From contig AP031357.1 of NCBI GenBank assembly GCA_037833965.1, positions 20,232,001 through 20,296,000 on the forward strand: a stretch of 64,000 nt of DNA, read 5' to 3'. The position numbers were made by a program, and so were the translations under genes. The first letter of the stretch is position 1, and every line of letters begins with the position of its first letter. Positions 20,601 through 34,499 of this stretch are shown here, one piece after another. The notes beneath the pieces are model-generated. The model had not been told where the DNA came from. It ran no database searches and worked only from the letters and a program-made list of their open reading frames with translations. The stretch is from Marchantia polymorpha subsp. ruderalis. Taxonomy: Eukaryota > Streptophyta > Marchantiopsida > Marchantiales > Marchantiaceae.

Positions 20601-23600
20601 TTTTGTACGGTTTCATGATGTGACTAACATTTGTTGTAGAAACATCAAATTAAAAGCCAAATAATAGAAGTCTCAATAGAGCATGTTGATGACGAGGTTT
20701 AATTCTGATTGGTCTTGCGAAGTCAAATGAGGTAGATACCACGTTTCTCGTGTTGACACGGAGCTCCAAAATTTTGCTATTTCAAATCAGTCAGCCAATT
20801 CCGTGTCTATGTGGAAACACTACACCCATGCTGATTTCCTGAAAAAGGTCTATCTTTTTTCAATTCTGCTTACCAAATCTGTTGGCGAGGGAAGATGGCC
20901 TTTGCGGATCTGACTGGCATGGATCTTTAGAACTGGAAAGTGTGGATAGACGAGTCTTTGATGTCACTGAATCCTAACGAACACTTTCCCATGACCTGTT
21001 CGGAATAAAAAAGTGGTGGACTTGACCTTTGGGTTGTGGTTGGGTTCATGATTTATTCCCCAAACTGACCTTTGGAATTCTTATGAGTTAGTCCATGCTA
21101 GAAAACTAAGTTCAGCTTTTCGCTTTTCTTTCCAATCTGCATGATGTCAATAGTGATCATGTACAAAACACGTTGCCTACAAACTTACGAATGTCAAACC
21201 GTCTGTCGTCAACATCGGCAAACAGTAAGCTCCGTATTATTTCCTCTGATTCTTGAAGATCCAATTGTCAAGTTGAGTTTGATGTCCTACTCCTTGAATA
21301 CTGGTATAAGTTCACTTCTAAGGTTGGAAAGTCTAAGTAGATAACCGGCAGCATTGAGGAGATTTATATTTTATTACAATCCGACTATTATCAAATAATA
21401 TATGGATAATGTGACGAGGAACTTCTCTTTTGAAGACGACTCGTTCTATTATTTCAAATTTTTTCACATGCACACATCTCGGTCATGATTCAAGCAAAAA
21501 TCATGTGTTAATGCTCGTTGCAGGTTCTGAAACTCCTTAATAGATACGGTTGGTAAAAAATAGTTCCCATAAATGAAGTACAATCGGAGCTGACACTTCT
21601 TCATGTGTTTAAATGAAAACAAATGCAACCATGAACTAATCAAGATAAATCGAGATGCAGGGATCTAATCCAAGTGCAGTAAGCCTTATTCTGTTGTTCA
21701 GGCCCACATCAAAGTGGATTTGGTACAGGTACACGTAGAAGTCAAAGCATCTGTGGACAGGGTACGTACGAGAGCAAAGTGTTTGCCACGCTAACTTTGG
21801 TTGGTTACAGTTGGATACAGTGAAGTACACGTACTGCAGCTAAACACGCATTACTTGTTATAGGCCGACAAAGCCAAAAAACTGCTAAAAGACATTCTCT
21901 TCTTCGTCTGATCATCGTGGAATTTGATATCGGCAACATTCCATCCAAAGTGCGAACGGTGGTTGCCATAGCGGACCAGTTCTGGCGCTCTCGTATCGGA
22001 TCAATGTATGCTGTGCAGCCACTTGCTGTGTATTCGAGCGCCGCACAACAACGCCGCACGCCGGTTGCATCCGTGTTCAAGAGTCATACTTCCGGCAAGA
22101 TCTGAACTTTCATGGGAGTCTGACTTCCATGTTACAGCCGGGAAGCCATGTTGAGGCCAGCGTGGACAGAATGTCCACGTCGGCTCTTGTCTCTCCATCG
22201 TAGGATTGACCGGACTGTCGAGACGGCTCACGGTTCAATAGTGAACTAGTACTTTGTCGTTGTTGGGCTAGACTTTGTGTCCAAAATCAGAAATACTCTT
22301 GTACATGCCCCATCCAAAATTAGATGTCTAATCGGACAGGGTTTCCTTTGCCATGTTAGCCCCGGGCAGATCAAACCTTGCAACTCTACCTTGCCTTTAC
22401 TTCCAAATTAATATTATCTTAATTCACTTGAAAATTCAAAAGAAAGTGGCAAGTTGTTTTCAATGAGAAGCTGGCACACAAAGAAAGTTGCGAACTCAGT
22501 CTCTTAAAAAATTTCAACCAGAGCTCAAACTTATGGGTTGTTAAGTATTTAAGTAACTCTGAATGAAACCAATAAAGCGAGAAGTGCTAACAATGAATCC
22601 TCAATTAATTGTGGATGGACTCTACGTGATTTTATTTTTTATGAATAAGCATGAATATCAATGTCATAACTTTACATTTATAACTGAGAGTTTTGACAGA
22701 CGTACGCTGTGTTTACACATCACAATATAGCTATGTAGACTGCATTCCTTTGTCAAGAATGTGAAGTGACAAAGCAGACTTTTCTCACACATCACAGTCC
22801 ACCTCTAAAATTAGTCAATTAATTATTTTTTCTAACTATTTTTTTACTCTTACCATTACCATCCATTAGTTTGTTCCTTGAAGCCCTCCAATGTGCATGG
22901 ACTCATGAATGTGAAAGTTAGAACCTTGGACTTTTTCCTTTCAAGAGTAAATGACTTTAATATATTCCTATCAGACATTCGCTGTATAAATACTTTTTAA
23001 GTATTGATGTTTTCACAATTATACCCATGCATCCAATACTTCATTGAAGTTCATATATTAGATAGAAGTGGAAAATTGCACCGAAAGTCGGCTTTCTCTT
23101 TATTTGAGACTGTGAAGTGCCGTAGTCTTCATTTCTGTTTGTTGAGAATGAGAGACCCTTCATCACTCCATCTTAGGTTTCTTAGTCTTGGGACTGAATC
23201 TCGTTGATTACCCAAAAATACCAACAGATAGCAGTTAAAAATCCATGAAGGTGGAGGTGCGCTACTTGAAGCATGACGTCCGGTTGAAGAGAAGAAATAT
23301 GTTTTTCGATCAACCGAAGTAGATTTTTCACTTTAGAAATCCAATGTAAGAGAGTTGAATTTTTTTCGTCAAGAAGAAAAGGAGTAACAAGAACAAACAT
23401 ATAAACTTTAAATCTGAAGACAAGCATAGCGCTACACTTTCATTTTCATGCTTTCGTCATGGTCATACACAAGCATTCCATATGTCATTCGACGTCCATT
23501 CGGTAGGAAAGGGATTGGAGCTGAAATGGCATCTTGTCAGCATGAATCTGTCAGCCTGCGACAGACTTCGGCGCGTGTCTTCGCGATATGGGCGGTGACG

Positions 23601-26600
23601 TCGAATCACCAAATACCGGATGGAAGTCGATACGATGCTTAGGGAGACGGCTTCGGATGGGGCTCATGGGAACGGGAGGGACAATGATTCTCGCCGAGCC
23701 AAGTTCGAGATCGATGGGTTTGGGAAATAAGTGGCCAACATTGTCGTGGAATTTCACAGCAGTTCCCGGGGAAAATCTAATGATCATTAGGCGGAAGGTG
23801 GGGCCTATCTGCCTCTCACGGAGGAGCAATGTGCGGGCCTCGGGTCATTTGTCACTCCTTGTTCTCACCACCTTTTTACGCGAGGGTGGTACTGTCCTGT
23901 ACTGAGTCAGAACGGAGTATATTTGGCAGATGTGACGTCGAATGGCCAATTATGAAATTTTCCGGTACAAGGTGGAAGGGTTTTGGATTAGTTCCCTCGC
24001 AGGCAGCTTTGTGTTTGACGATGTGATAAGATTGTTGACATGTATTACGCCTGGTCCCACGCACAAAGGCCCAAGCGGTTTCCCGCGGGATCGGATGTTC
24101 GCTCGTTCACCCAAGCGCTCGAGTATATGCTATGTTTCTCGAGCTGCACTTACGTCTCGAGAAGAATGTAGGGCAGTTCCAGGTAGTTCGGGATGTGCTC
24201 AAAAAGTAGAACGAGTGGTGATAAGGATGAGCACAATGAACATGTCCTGAAAATGTGGAGACTGCGACCTTCAGTAAGAGTGTGGTGCTCTTTCGTTCCT
24301 AGGTTCTGGGCGATTAATCTCCAGAGAGATTGGTACTGGAAGTGCTGCAGCATCATACCCAATCTACTTGTACGATATTGTCGTCTGACTCTGGTAGAGA
24401 TGACAATAAAGTGGTGCTCAGTGCTCATGTTTCCGCTTGCGGAAGCTCTTAGTTCCTGCCAAGGAAAACAAAATTAAATGGATGAAAGGAACTCGGCAAG
24501 ACAGTGCATCTCTGTCAAGGGTGAATAGGACAGTAAGTAGGGCTTCCAGATATAAATAGGGCGTGTGGGTCCGGCTGTGCCATGATGTGGCCATCAATCT
24601 TGGGCAAGGGTCCATTTTGAATGTGCCATCCCAATCTTCTCAAGGACTTTTGGAATTCATTCAGGTTGTACCTTTCATTGCACTGCTGGTCTGACCACCT
24701 AACTATCAGTTTATATGGAACTAAAGGGTTGGAAACACAATACTATCACTTAGCCTCGCACATTGCTTCACAAGGATGCAAGGATAGAAGATTTTATTGT
24801 CGGCGTAGCAAATTGTAAATCCTAGTATACTTTTCCACACTCGGTCGCTAGACAAATAGCTATCTTATCTTACAACATCTTGGTTCATCGGTTAAAATAA
24901 TATGTTGTATCAAAGGACATTAAAGCAATTCCAGCTAATAATTTTAATAATACAAAACTTAAATCTTATGATTAGATTAGTTATAATGATTTCAAATGTT
25001 CAACTATTTTAAATAGAATTACGCACGTTTATCGAGATTCATTTGTTTCGTGTTATCATTCTAAGTCATATTTGTACAATGTTTAAACAAAGAGTATTCG
25101 ATACAGACTTCGAGCTCTAGACTACGCAAATTGTGTAGTCTAGAGCTCATACTATATTTCACTACAAGAAATTATTTCATAGACTCGTGTATAATCTTAT
25201 GTAATTGTAGTATATGATCTACTTGATCATTTATGCTTAGTTCTAGCTTAATCAGTTATTTATCACATCAACAAAACGATCTAAGCCTCTTAACAGATTT
25301 TATAGACGTTTCATAAGGTCTTTTCGGTCCTTAATTTTTGATGAAAAAAACACTTGGAGATCGATTGGAACTTTGGTACGAAAATAAACATATTAGTTAA
25401 AATTGTGGAGATATGTGTTAATCTTGTGCTAAGCTTTGGCGTATCATGAACATGATAGAAGTCAAATGTATCATATTTGTATTTTTGATTAGTTTCTGCT
25501 CTAGCCTTGAGATTAAATTGGGCTACCTATATTGATGTACAACATGTTAGTGCTGATTTACCCAAGAGTAAATTATACTAGGAGGCAAAGTTCCCTACTT
25601 GTTTTCGTAAAGGTTGTAACCAATTTATTAATTGCTCTATTCAGAATTCTCCAGTGCTGTGAATAGTAGCTATATGCAGTTTCTTGATACTATTTTGAAA
25701 GTTAATGTTGTTAGTAAGGTTTCGTTTTGATAAATGGGATACGTAAGGAAATGAGTATTGATTTCCTAAAGCGATGACAAGAGGCCCTAGGAGATGCCCA
25801 ATACCCATACTTTTGTCTATATCACTTGGTCCCCCTTCTTCAGCTCTGTTCTGATTTGGAGTGTCTGTGGAGCTCCAAATGGACAAACTTGTTTGATTGC
25901 ATGCTCATTCCTGATAAGACACCACGTGCTGTTCTCGTTATCCGCGAGTTTATAGCTGTTCTTGGAGAACAGTAATAAAGACCCGGATTAGAATGAGCCG
26001 GGATCTTATGAAACGATCGAAGAGAAGGTGGCCTACGCTGACATGAAAGTTAGAAATCTGTCTGCTCTGATCCTTGAGAGTAGACAGGAAAATCATTCTT
26101 CAAGTATATCCTCGAGGGTTTTCTTGCAAGTCAAAAAGCCCGAGTAATTGGAGGATCTCTGCGTAATATGCTGGCGATAATGGGATGAACACGTCTTCAA
26201 GTGTGATTTAAGCAATATGTAGATAAAGATAGTCAGAAACAAGGAGGTAAGACTGCAGGGGAAATTAATTTGTTCTAACGGTAAGTAGTTGAGTTGAAGG
26301 CAAATGGCAGAATGGGGGCGGGCCAACGCCACTTGATAAGATGTCAGTTGGATGATGAACTTTACTAATTACACGAATCGAAAGGATATGCCTCAGTACT
26401 AAGAGCTCCTCACGTAAGGATAATCCCAAACATGAGCAAGTTGGTGCTTCAGGAATAGTTGATGAGAGTCATGGGAGATGAGAATGAAGGTGCTCTTACT
26501 CAGCATTCCTCGAACACAGATATCAGGCCAATCATAAATGCCGGGAGTGATGCAACAGCCGAATTCAAAAGCCGGCGTTGGAAGGAACTTCAAGGAAGCC

Positions 26601-26900
26601 TCCACTCAGAGCCAGTGCCAGCGTTGCAGATGGCACTTGCCGAATTCGCTGTAACTGGAAGTGGTTGACTTCATGCCTTCTTCTGCAAGGAAGGCGAAGC
26701 AAAACCTGGCCGAATGAAGTACTCCTACCTACGGTCGATTAGCCCTATCTGCAAACTACCGTCACTCATTCGAGCCCGGCCAGCCTGTATGTTGCCATGC
26801 TGCGACAAATCGTGGACACCTCCTGGAGGTCTCAAAGAGGCACCTCCTAAAAACATCGGTCAGCGGCGACCTGCGGGCTCCCCCATGTCACTTATAGTCT
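17600..26900. other. Gene-poor intergenic DNA
   Basis: No gene is supported. The open frames here are short (at most about 105 codons), overlap on both strands and show no domain motifs. The first part (17,600-18,700) is AT-rich and may extend the old transposon debris. From 18,700 the base composition is mixed. A short perfect inverted repeat lies at 25,112-25,148. No tRNA, rRNA or other RNA gene was recognised. Confidence 0.5.
25112..25148. repeat. Perfect 14-bp inverted repeat
   Basis: GAGCTCTAGACTAC is followed by a nine-base spacer and its exact reverse complement. The surroundings are AT-rich and gene-free. It could be a fragment of a foldback element. Confidence 0.7.
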
Positions 26901-29900
26901 CTAGTGACTCACGCGAAGATCTTTAGATCTCGAGCCCAGAAATACCGAATTCCTCAAGGGACTTCGGAACCCAGCGACTCTCTGCTTTGGGCTCAGTTCG
27001 TGCTTCCAGACTTTGATCTCGCACTCCAAGCCCCCACTCCTTGTCGCACAACCAAAAAGCTTCCAAAATTAACTCCATCCTGCGGCATAGAATCAGCCCT
27101 CCCTTTACGCAGGCCACTGCGTCCATACATGTACGGAGGGCATCGGCCTTGTCTGGCAAAAAGGTAAGATCTTGCTCCGGTTTTCCACCATCGATCGGTC
27201 GTCACTTTCCCCGGAGTGGGAGCGGAGGCCTTGTTACGCTACCATTTACGCCACCGGATTCTGATTTGTCGCATTTCTTGGCACAAAGCTCGCTCGCTCG
27301 CACCTTCATTCTTCTCGGATCACTGTCATGGGTCCTTCAGCTCCTGCTCATCGGCAGAGCGCAGGGCACCTGCAGTTGCGGATCCTGAACAAGATTCAGT
27401 CCGGAGCTGTAACCTGGCCCCAGGTCACAGTCCGTCAGACAGAGCCTTTCTCAACCGCCCACCGACCGTACCCCTGTCCTGGAGCAAAGCCTCTCGGGAG
27501 TCACATGGTGCAGTAGCACATATTTCCCATTGCGATGCTTTTGGGGCTTGCCTCATCCTGACACTTTGGTTTCATCCACGTACGGGATACTCCCGTATTT
27601 CTGCTCTCATACTTTCGGGATAGCAACTAGCAGCTAGCAAATCTTCGTACGTCGGGCCATGAGCCTTGGTATGAAAAACCCCACATTGTACTGTATGGAT
27701 ACACACACACACTCAACATGTAATCATAGTACACTCCTGCTAGGGGAGGCAATGATAATCACCGAAAGCTTTGTCGACAGGTCATTTCACACGGATCGTA
27801 ACTGCCAGAGACATATTTCACGGATGTGGCCTAGATGAAGACCAGCTGCCGGAAGGGTTTGGGTGTGTCCACGGCTAAACGGACAGCAGGAGCAAGACTT
27901 CATGTCCTGCACGGTACTTCTTCCCGGGAGCAGCTTCTGGCTCTACTATTCCCCCTCCCGCAGGCCTTCTTTCTCTTCCGAGCTACAGAAGAGTCCCGGC
28001 TACGAGGGTACAGGGCAAGCAGACAGTCGCCGTTTGAAGTTGCCTCGCCTTTACTTCATTTATTTTGTGTTTTATACGAATAAATATTTATCGCCTCCAA
28101 CTCCGAGGTCTCACATTGTACCTTCCTCCAGGAACAGCGAGGGAAAGAACCACCACCGTGGAGAGGATGGTTTCGTTCCTGTAACCAACATAGTTTTACC
28201 ATTAGCCACTCGTGTCTACTAACTTTTGGAAGTTGTGGGTGAAATCTGTTCGATATATATACATGCCAATTATACAAAAAACAAACGTACTCTCCCTTCG
28301 GCGAAAATCAAGTACTTTTAGCCGAAAACGCAGTCTAAACTATAACATCTTAGCTTCAAAAATGCTTGGTTTTTCAAGAACGTGGATTTCATAACATAAA
28401 TTTTTTTATTTAATATTTTCATTTTTATAAATTAAAAAAAATAAGAACCAAGTAAAGTTCAAATATTTATACACTGCTAGACTCCACACTTCGCTTACAT
28501 ACATGCATGAATATAGTGTTATATTTAAAATTTTGAATATGAATAGATACCAGTATCTAGCGGTGACAGTCGAATACATACTGCACTAAAGTAGCGGAAC
28601 CAGTTTGCGGCTAGGTCCATTGAACTACTTGTAACAAGCAAAAATAGATGAGGCTACCATGATCCTTCATTGCCCACCAACGGGTTGGAAATCGCAAGAA
28701 GGCGGATCCGTCCGGTAGGAGTTTGCGGGTGGGAACGGCAGCAGCAGCGGCAGCGCGCTGAGGAAATGGGCTGTGGTTCAGACCTGACCGCAGAGGCAGT
28801 GCATGAATGATGTCGTCGTCGAAAGTGCAGGGTGACGTGCGCACTTGGACGCGGACACTCAGACGGTGACTGGGTGACAGAGGTCCGAGGAATTTGACCC
28901 CAGGGAGGTGATTTGGACCATGCAGACTTTCCACTGGCGATTTGGACGACGAAAGCGAGGCAAGGGGTCGGCCAGCCCCGTGCGCATACAAGGGAAGGGG
29001 TCCTTATGAAGACGCTGGACGCTGGACGCTACGACTCGTTTTTCGTCCCCCGATTGTAATTGGCTCAAGAGCCTCAAGAGCTGCTTTCGAGGCATGTGCG
29101 AAACATGCTGCAAAGGTTGCAGTGGTCGGTGACCGTCTACAATTGCAACTTACATTCACACCATTAAATCGGAGCGATACCAGACTGTTGTCTTTCACTG
29201 GTCACCACGATGCAACATTCAAAACAGCGAGACCTAAGGTGAATCTACAATCCAGCAGCGGATTCTATTTATCTTCCCCTCATTTCTCGTCCCCTGCCTA
29301 CAAGAACTTCACGTACTACTACCTCTACTACTCGTGAATCACTGTGTACTACATCCATGTCCTTGTTTGGCATATTAGCTGCCCCATTCGGTCCACTCCT
29401 ATCCTTGTCGCAGGACCGCTCTCACCCAGCTCACCAGGAGACGGGTTTTGCCTCCTTCCTGCCCTCCCGTGGGTCCCATGCGCCTCAGCCCACTGAAACA
29501 ATCTAATTTACAACGTTCGAGCACGGGAATACCACGTCGGAAGTCTAATCAAACCTTATACCAAGTCATATGCCTGAGTCGGAGCTGGACTTCGGAGCCT
29601 TTTCGCCTCTATTCTGGAGTCCTGCATGTACTGTAGTTGGATCAATGGTGACCGTCAGCACCATGGGAAATCTAATCAGACTTGACACTCCGCTCATATG
29701 CATGAGTGGGTTTATCTGGTCTGTGACGTTTTGCAGCCATGCTCCCGGTCTGCCAGGTTCACAATCAGCTCCGGATCCTCTCAGATCAGGTCACAGTGAT
29801 TTTTGCAATTTGTCTAGACTGGACACCGCATTGCTTGAGAGTTTCTGATCATGGGACGACGAACGAGGGCTAGTCGTAACCTGAAGACTAAGAAAACTGT

Positions 29901-32769
29901 TCGTCATCAAGGTCCATTATTTGCGGCTTCTTCACCCTCCGACTTACTGTACTCTCCTGAGTCCAACTTGCCAATATTTTTGTGTCATGTTGAGCATTAT
30001 ACGGCAACTGGTTGTGGTCTTGGCTGTAGTGGCCCATCAAGTAGCCCTCTGTTGGTCGCTAAGTACCTGAGCAAACCTATCCCAGCAAACCTTATTCACA
30101 ATTATGTAGCAGAATGTAAACGTTTAGTGACATCCTTGTGATTGTTTAAAGGACTTGAACCTAAGACACTCCCCTTAGGGCTAAGAGCTCACCATCGCAA
30201 AAGTGGTTTCATGTAGAGGAACTCCTCAGTATCTCTATCTAGGTCACATATATTTACGGCATTAAATTACCGATGTGTCTTATGTAGAAATGAAGGTGAT
30301 CACATCGTCTGGTTAAATCTTGGAGACTCATTCTGTCTTCGGGTCTTTGAACATTTCTATTGAGCACGCTTGTAACTCCAGTTACTTCTCAATCTTAGGT
30401 TTATTTTTTTTGCCGCCCGCGCCTTTTTTTTAACAACACTCTGAGACGTTGGCTTGCAAATGTTAAATTTAAAGTCTTATTTGGAGGGTGAGCACTGGAT
30501 CGGTGACCGTGGTCCACCATAAATTATTACAGAACATCTGAAGTGAAGGTAGAATCGTAAAGATAATGAGGAAGACAACCTTCTAATCTGTTTTTTAAAG
30601 CCAAATATGTTATGTAAAAAGGAATTCACTGCAGTCTTTTTAAGTATGTCTGATAGTTTCAGTCAGTATATCCGACAAGGTTCTTCTTCACATGGTCTCC
30701 AAGTGCTATTCCTGAAAATCGTCATGGTTTACAAAGTTTCGGCGTCAAGTTTCAGAACCCAAGTGTGGCTGGATAAGCGAGCTGAGTCACAAAGTGATCT
30801 GATGCCCCATCTAACTTCAGGACAGGCCAATTGCCATTTAAGCAGCAGCACATTTGAAGCACAGGGATGTGCTTGAACTTTACAACATAATTACTACTGC
30901 AGCTTTATAAAGAGTCATCGCGGTGAGAAAGGGATCAGAGAGCTGAGATGTCATCGATCCACAAACAAGTTCTTTATCTTGAATTCTCTCGCTTGACTTT
31001 GTGTTGTAGCTAGGATTAGTGAGCGATATTAACCTGTCGGCTGCAGACTCATGTGGTTGATGTGGGCCACTGGAGATCCAAATCCTCCCTAATTGATGCA
31101 AAGGAAGACCGTTTGCCATCATCTCAATGGCACCTATCGTATGTGTAGATGGATTGCTGGGTCCAATTGACTCCAGTTTCAGGTGGGGGCAAACCATCTG
31201 ACCGGATCCAACTGCATTGTCGAAGGCTCTTGCTCACATGGGCCAGGGTAAAACTTGGAGCTGGGTTCAGATCGATCAACTCACGTACTTTTTCGTGGAG
31301 GATAAATGGGCCCTCCTGGAACACCCATGTTACTACTGTAATGAGCTTATGGTAGACAATCCAGACCTGCTAAAAAGTGCAAATGCTTGTGTCTCTACCC
31401 TGAAATGACTCCCACTTCCATGGTGTGAAGACTGTAGCCCAATTTATTACCATGTTAACAGCCTGCAAACTCGTGCAGAGGATCACCGTTGTGGCATTGC
31501 GAAACGGTGGAACACTGGGACTTACTTTTCAAACCGGAGCATAGAGGATGATACAGGAAGATTTGCAGATACGATATCCAGTCATTTGCCTGAGTAGAAG
31601 CAGCGGCAAGTCTAAAACCAGCAGTCTGATTGACTATCCATGTTCTGAAGTCCACGAAAATCGCCACCCTCGATGTCGGGGACTGTGTCTTGGGATCGCT
31701 GTTTGACAACAGCGTAGAATGTCATAATATGGAAACAAGTCGTCTATCTCTCTATGAACTGAAGCTATGGGAGAGTTACTAATCCGCCTGGAACTTTCCA
31801 CTTGTGCAATGGGAAAACTCTCGAGTACACGGAATAGGGTTTCTATCCACTAAACCTGGGCACCGCCCAAGAACCGTAGCGTTGGAGCGATTCATCATCA
31901 AAGCGTGATACTTGTACAGTTTTCATTGCTCGTGCTTTTCCAATGCCATGTCGTCAATTGCACTTGGAGTAATTAGTTACATTATAGCTACTGTAAGATA
32001 CGTCCCAGAGAAAAGGACGCTTGATAGAGCGTGGAGATGTGAAAAAGAAAGCCTTTGACTTAAGTCTCATCGTTGACATTTTCTAGAACTCACGAGATGA
32101 AGGTGAGCAGTCCCTTCTCATTTAGGTCTTTAAAAACACCTTCTGAAGGTTTAGGCTTATGATATCAACAAGTTAGAAGACAATATATCGACGCCTTGTA
32201 GGGCACTTGGACATATAATTTCAATAGTTTTTGCAGGCCCATTCGATATACAGTACAAGCAGAGAATACGTGTAATTTAATTTAATAAGACAAAGAAATA
32301 GTTTCAAATAAGCATTATGGATTGGAGAATGGTTCCGAGATCTTATTTCAGAATAATATCCTTCATCATTTCTAGTCATTCAATTTATTTCCTGTACAGA
32401 TAAAACGAGGGAAGACCACGTCTTGTTCAAATTTTCACAACTGGGTCTTGTTTTAAAGCATTCATGATCAAATAAATGTTTTCTTATTTTGTTGAAAAAA
32501 GAAACGCCTTACCTTGGTTATACATGGTAAATTTAGGCTATCCTACTTCGAAATCACCACGACTCAAATGTAAGAATAAAATTGAAATCAATGTACAGAA
32601 TTTCCCTTAACATCGTACATTCACATACCTTGAATGTATATTTCAACTTCCCCAAGATGACGATTTGGGGTTGCCAAACATGCTGGTGATGATGTTATTC
32701 AGCAAAAAATATAATAGATCAAAGTGACAGGAAAGACCCCAGTTCATATAGAAAAAAGGATTGAGATAC

Positions 32770-33000
32770 GCATCAAATCAAACTGTAAACGGATGAAACC
32801 CAAAGATGAAATGGTAACAAATAAAAAATGAAACATAAGATGGGGAGACCCCATGAAATTCTGCATGGATGATACCCAAAGGATGAAAGGGAAACCAAGT
32901 AATATAGCGAAGTGAATGGTAGATCCATCAACCAGTACATGGATGAAACCAAAGGTGATAAGAGGCGTGTGTCGAATGTGAGTCGATCGTGCTGCATCGT
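32770..33000. repeat. Degenerate tandem array, unit about 70-80 bp
   Basis: Three related blocks begin near 32,792, 32,871 and 32,939, each with a variant of GGATGAAACCCAAAGATGAA. In translation the same pattern recurs in all frames, so the repeat is at DNA level, not protein level. Copy edges are approximate. Confidence 0.55.
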
Positions 33001-33379
33001 GTGAAAGTGAAATGCATTCCGCGTAGATGCCTTCATTTGACATGTGTCTCTGGTTGTCTTTGCCTATCACAACGGACGCAATCCATCTCTAATGCTCGTT
33101 CGGACTCGTTCGGCTTGGCAGATACGGAATCATTCTGATCAGACAAACAAAAATCCCCCAAGATCGAGAACAAATAGATGCAGTTTTGGCACTAGATCTC
33201 TTAACATTCTCTATACGTGATTGCACTTCAACCCCTAAGAAGCAATCCATCTTTGTGTATTTTTCATAGAAAACTTCTTGGCGGATCCAAAAACTTCCAA
33301 TTTTGAGATTCATTCCTGCTTGTCAGCTTGCAGAGACACTATTACTGCAAGGACGATGCACTTGTAAAAAATATATTTT

Positions 33380-33403
33380 GGGGGGGGGGGGGGGGGGGGG
33401 GGG
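33380..33403. repeat. Poly-G run of 24 bases
   Basis: An uninterrupted run of 24 G preceded by TATATTTT. Runs this long are rare in plant DNA, prone to sequencing and assembly length errors, and able to form G-quadruplex structures. Confidence 0.9.
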
Positions 33404-34499
33404 TCAAACCGGATGCTTGTCCACTTCATTTGGGATTGTGTATCCAAAAATGTGAAGTGTGACAAACTTAACAGAAAGAGTTGCTCGGGGCTTTGAGAAC
33501 TTCATTGAGGGCACGATTATTCAGAAACGCTCTGGAAAACACGGTGCTTTGTTTATTTGAATGCACATGTATGATAAATTTCTTGATATCGAGGAACTCT
33601 CCATGGCTCCTACTGTAGCTGGACATACGTTGAAATTTGGGAGATCAAAAACATATCTCATTGAACTTCCTCCCATAATCGACAAAGCCCGCAGTTGAGC
33701 GATTGCAACGGATCGCAGTTTTTACCATACATCCAAAGCACAGTAGTCGCTAGATTCCTTACGAAAAGTAGAGCTTTCGCAAGTGCTTGTTCCACGAAAT
33801 TCTCATCGTAAAGAGCGTTGGCAAGCGATGGAAAATCACGACATAGGCCTCAAGCGTTTTGACCTAGAACATTGTTGACAAATATCGCCGGTCTTCGGCG
33901 CGTAAATCTCTCGTGCTCCTCATGCGAAACTAGTGAAAGCAACAAACATCACCTGCTCGAGAATTTCATGTAGACCAACCGCATCAGCTTTTTCTAGGCC
34001 GGTACTTCGGTGCGAAAGGCTAATCTCCGCTTCCCGTCTACACGGCGTCATAAACCCCCTACGCTCTCCTAGGGACAAACTGGCTCGTAAAGCTCGCCCG
34101 CCCGCCCTCCCGTGGCGACCTCCGAGGTTGGAAGCCTCCCAGAGCACATCCCGAACCTACTCACGAAGCTGACCGAGGTGCTTTGCTGATGACGGCGGAC
34201 GAAACCCTAATGAAGAACTCGATTACTGCGCCGTGCGCAGAGCCCTCGACGTCTACGGAGTCGTCGTTCGCATGTCGCCGAACATGATACACGTACGGCG
34301 CAGTCATGACAGCGCACCCATCCACGCACCCTGCCCAGATGATGCGCAGATGTGGTCGAATGAACCGAGATCCACCTCGACTGGGTCTAGACGAAGTTGC
34401 AAATGCAGATTTTCCTTGCATTCGATCCGGTGTAAGGACTTCGACCAAACGTTAACGCTGCAAAATCGGAGAATAAATAAATATATAAATAATTAAATC

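Larger units (their letters stand above)
26900..33900. other. Gene-poor intergenic DNA, mixed composition
   Basis: GC-rich patches at 26,900-28,050 and 28,650-29,500 contain overlapping short open frames on both strands, none with recognisable domains or intron signals I would trust. Other contents are a CA microsatellite near 27,700, a tandem-like array at 32,770-33,000 and a 24-G homopolymer at 33,380-33,403. It is probably decayed repeats. Confidence 0.45.

Noticed and set aside
26904..27623. Cluster of overlapping open frames on both strands
   Set aside because: Frames overlap in all directions without motifs, conserved cysteine patterns or usable splice sites. They are best explained by GC-rich noncoding DNA.
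34161..34448. Minus-strand 95-codon open frame in GC-rich DNA
   Set aside because: The opposite strand is also open over 87 codons, there are no domain motifs, and the composition alone explains the lack of stops.
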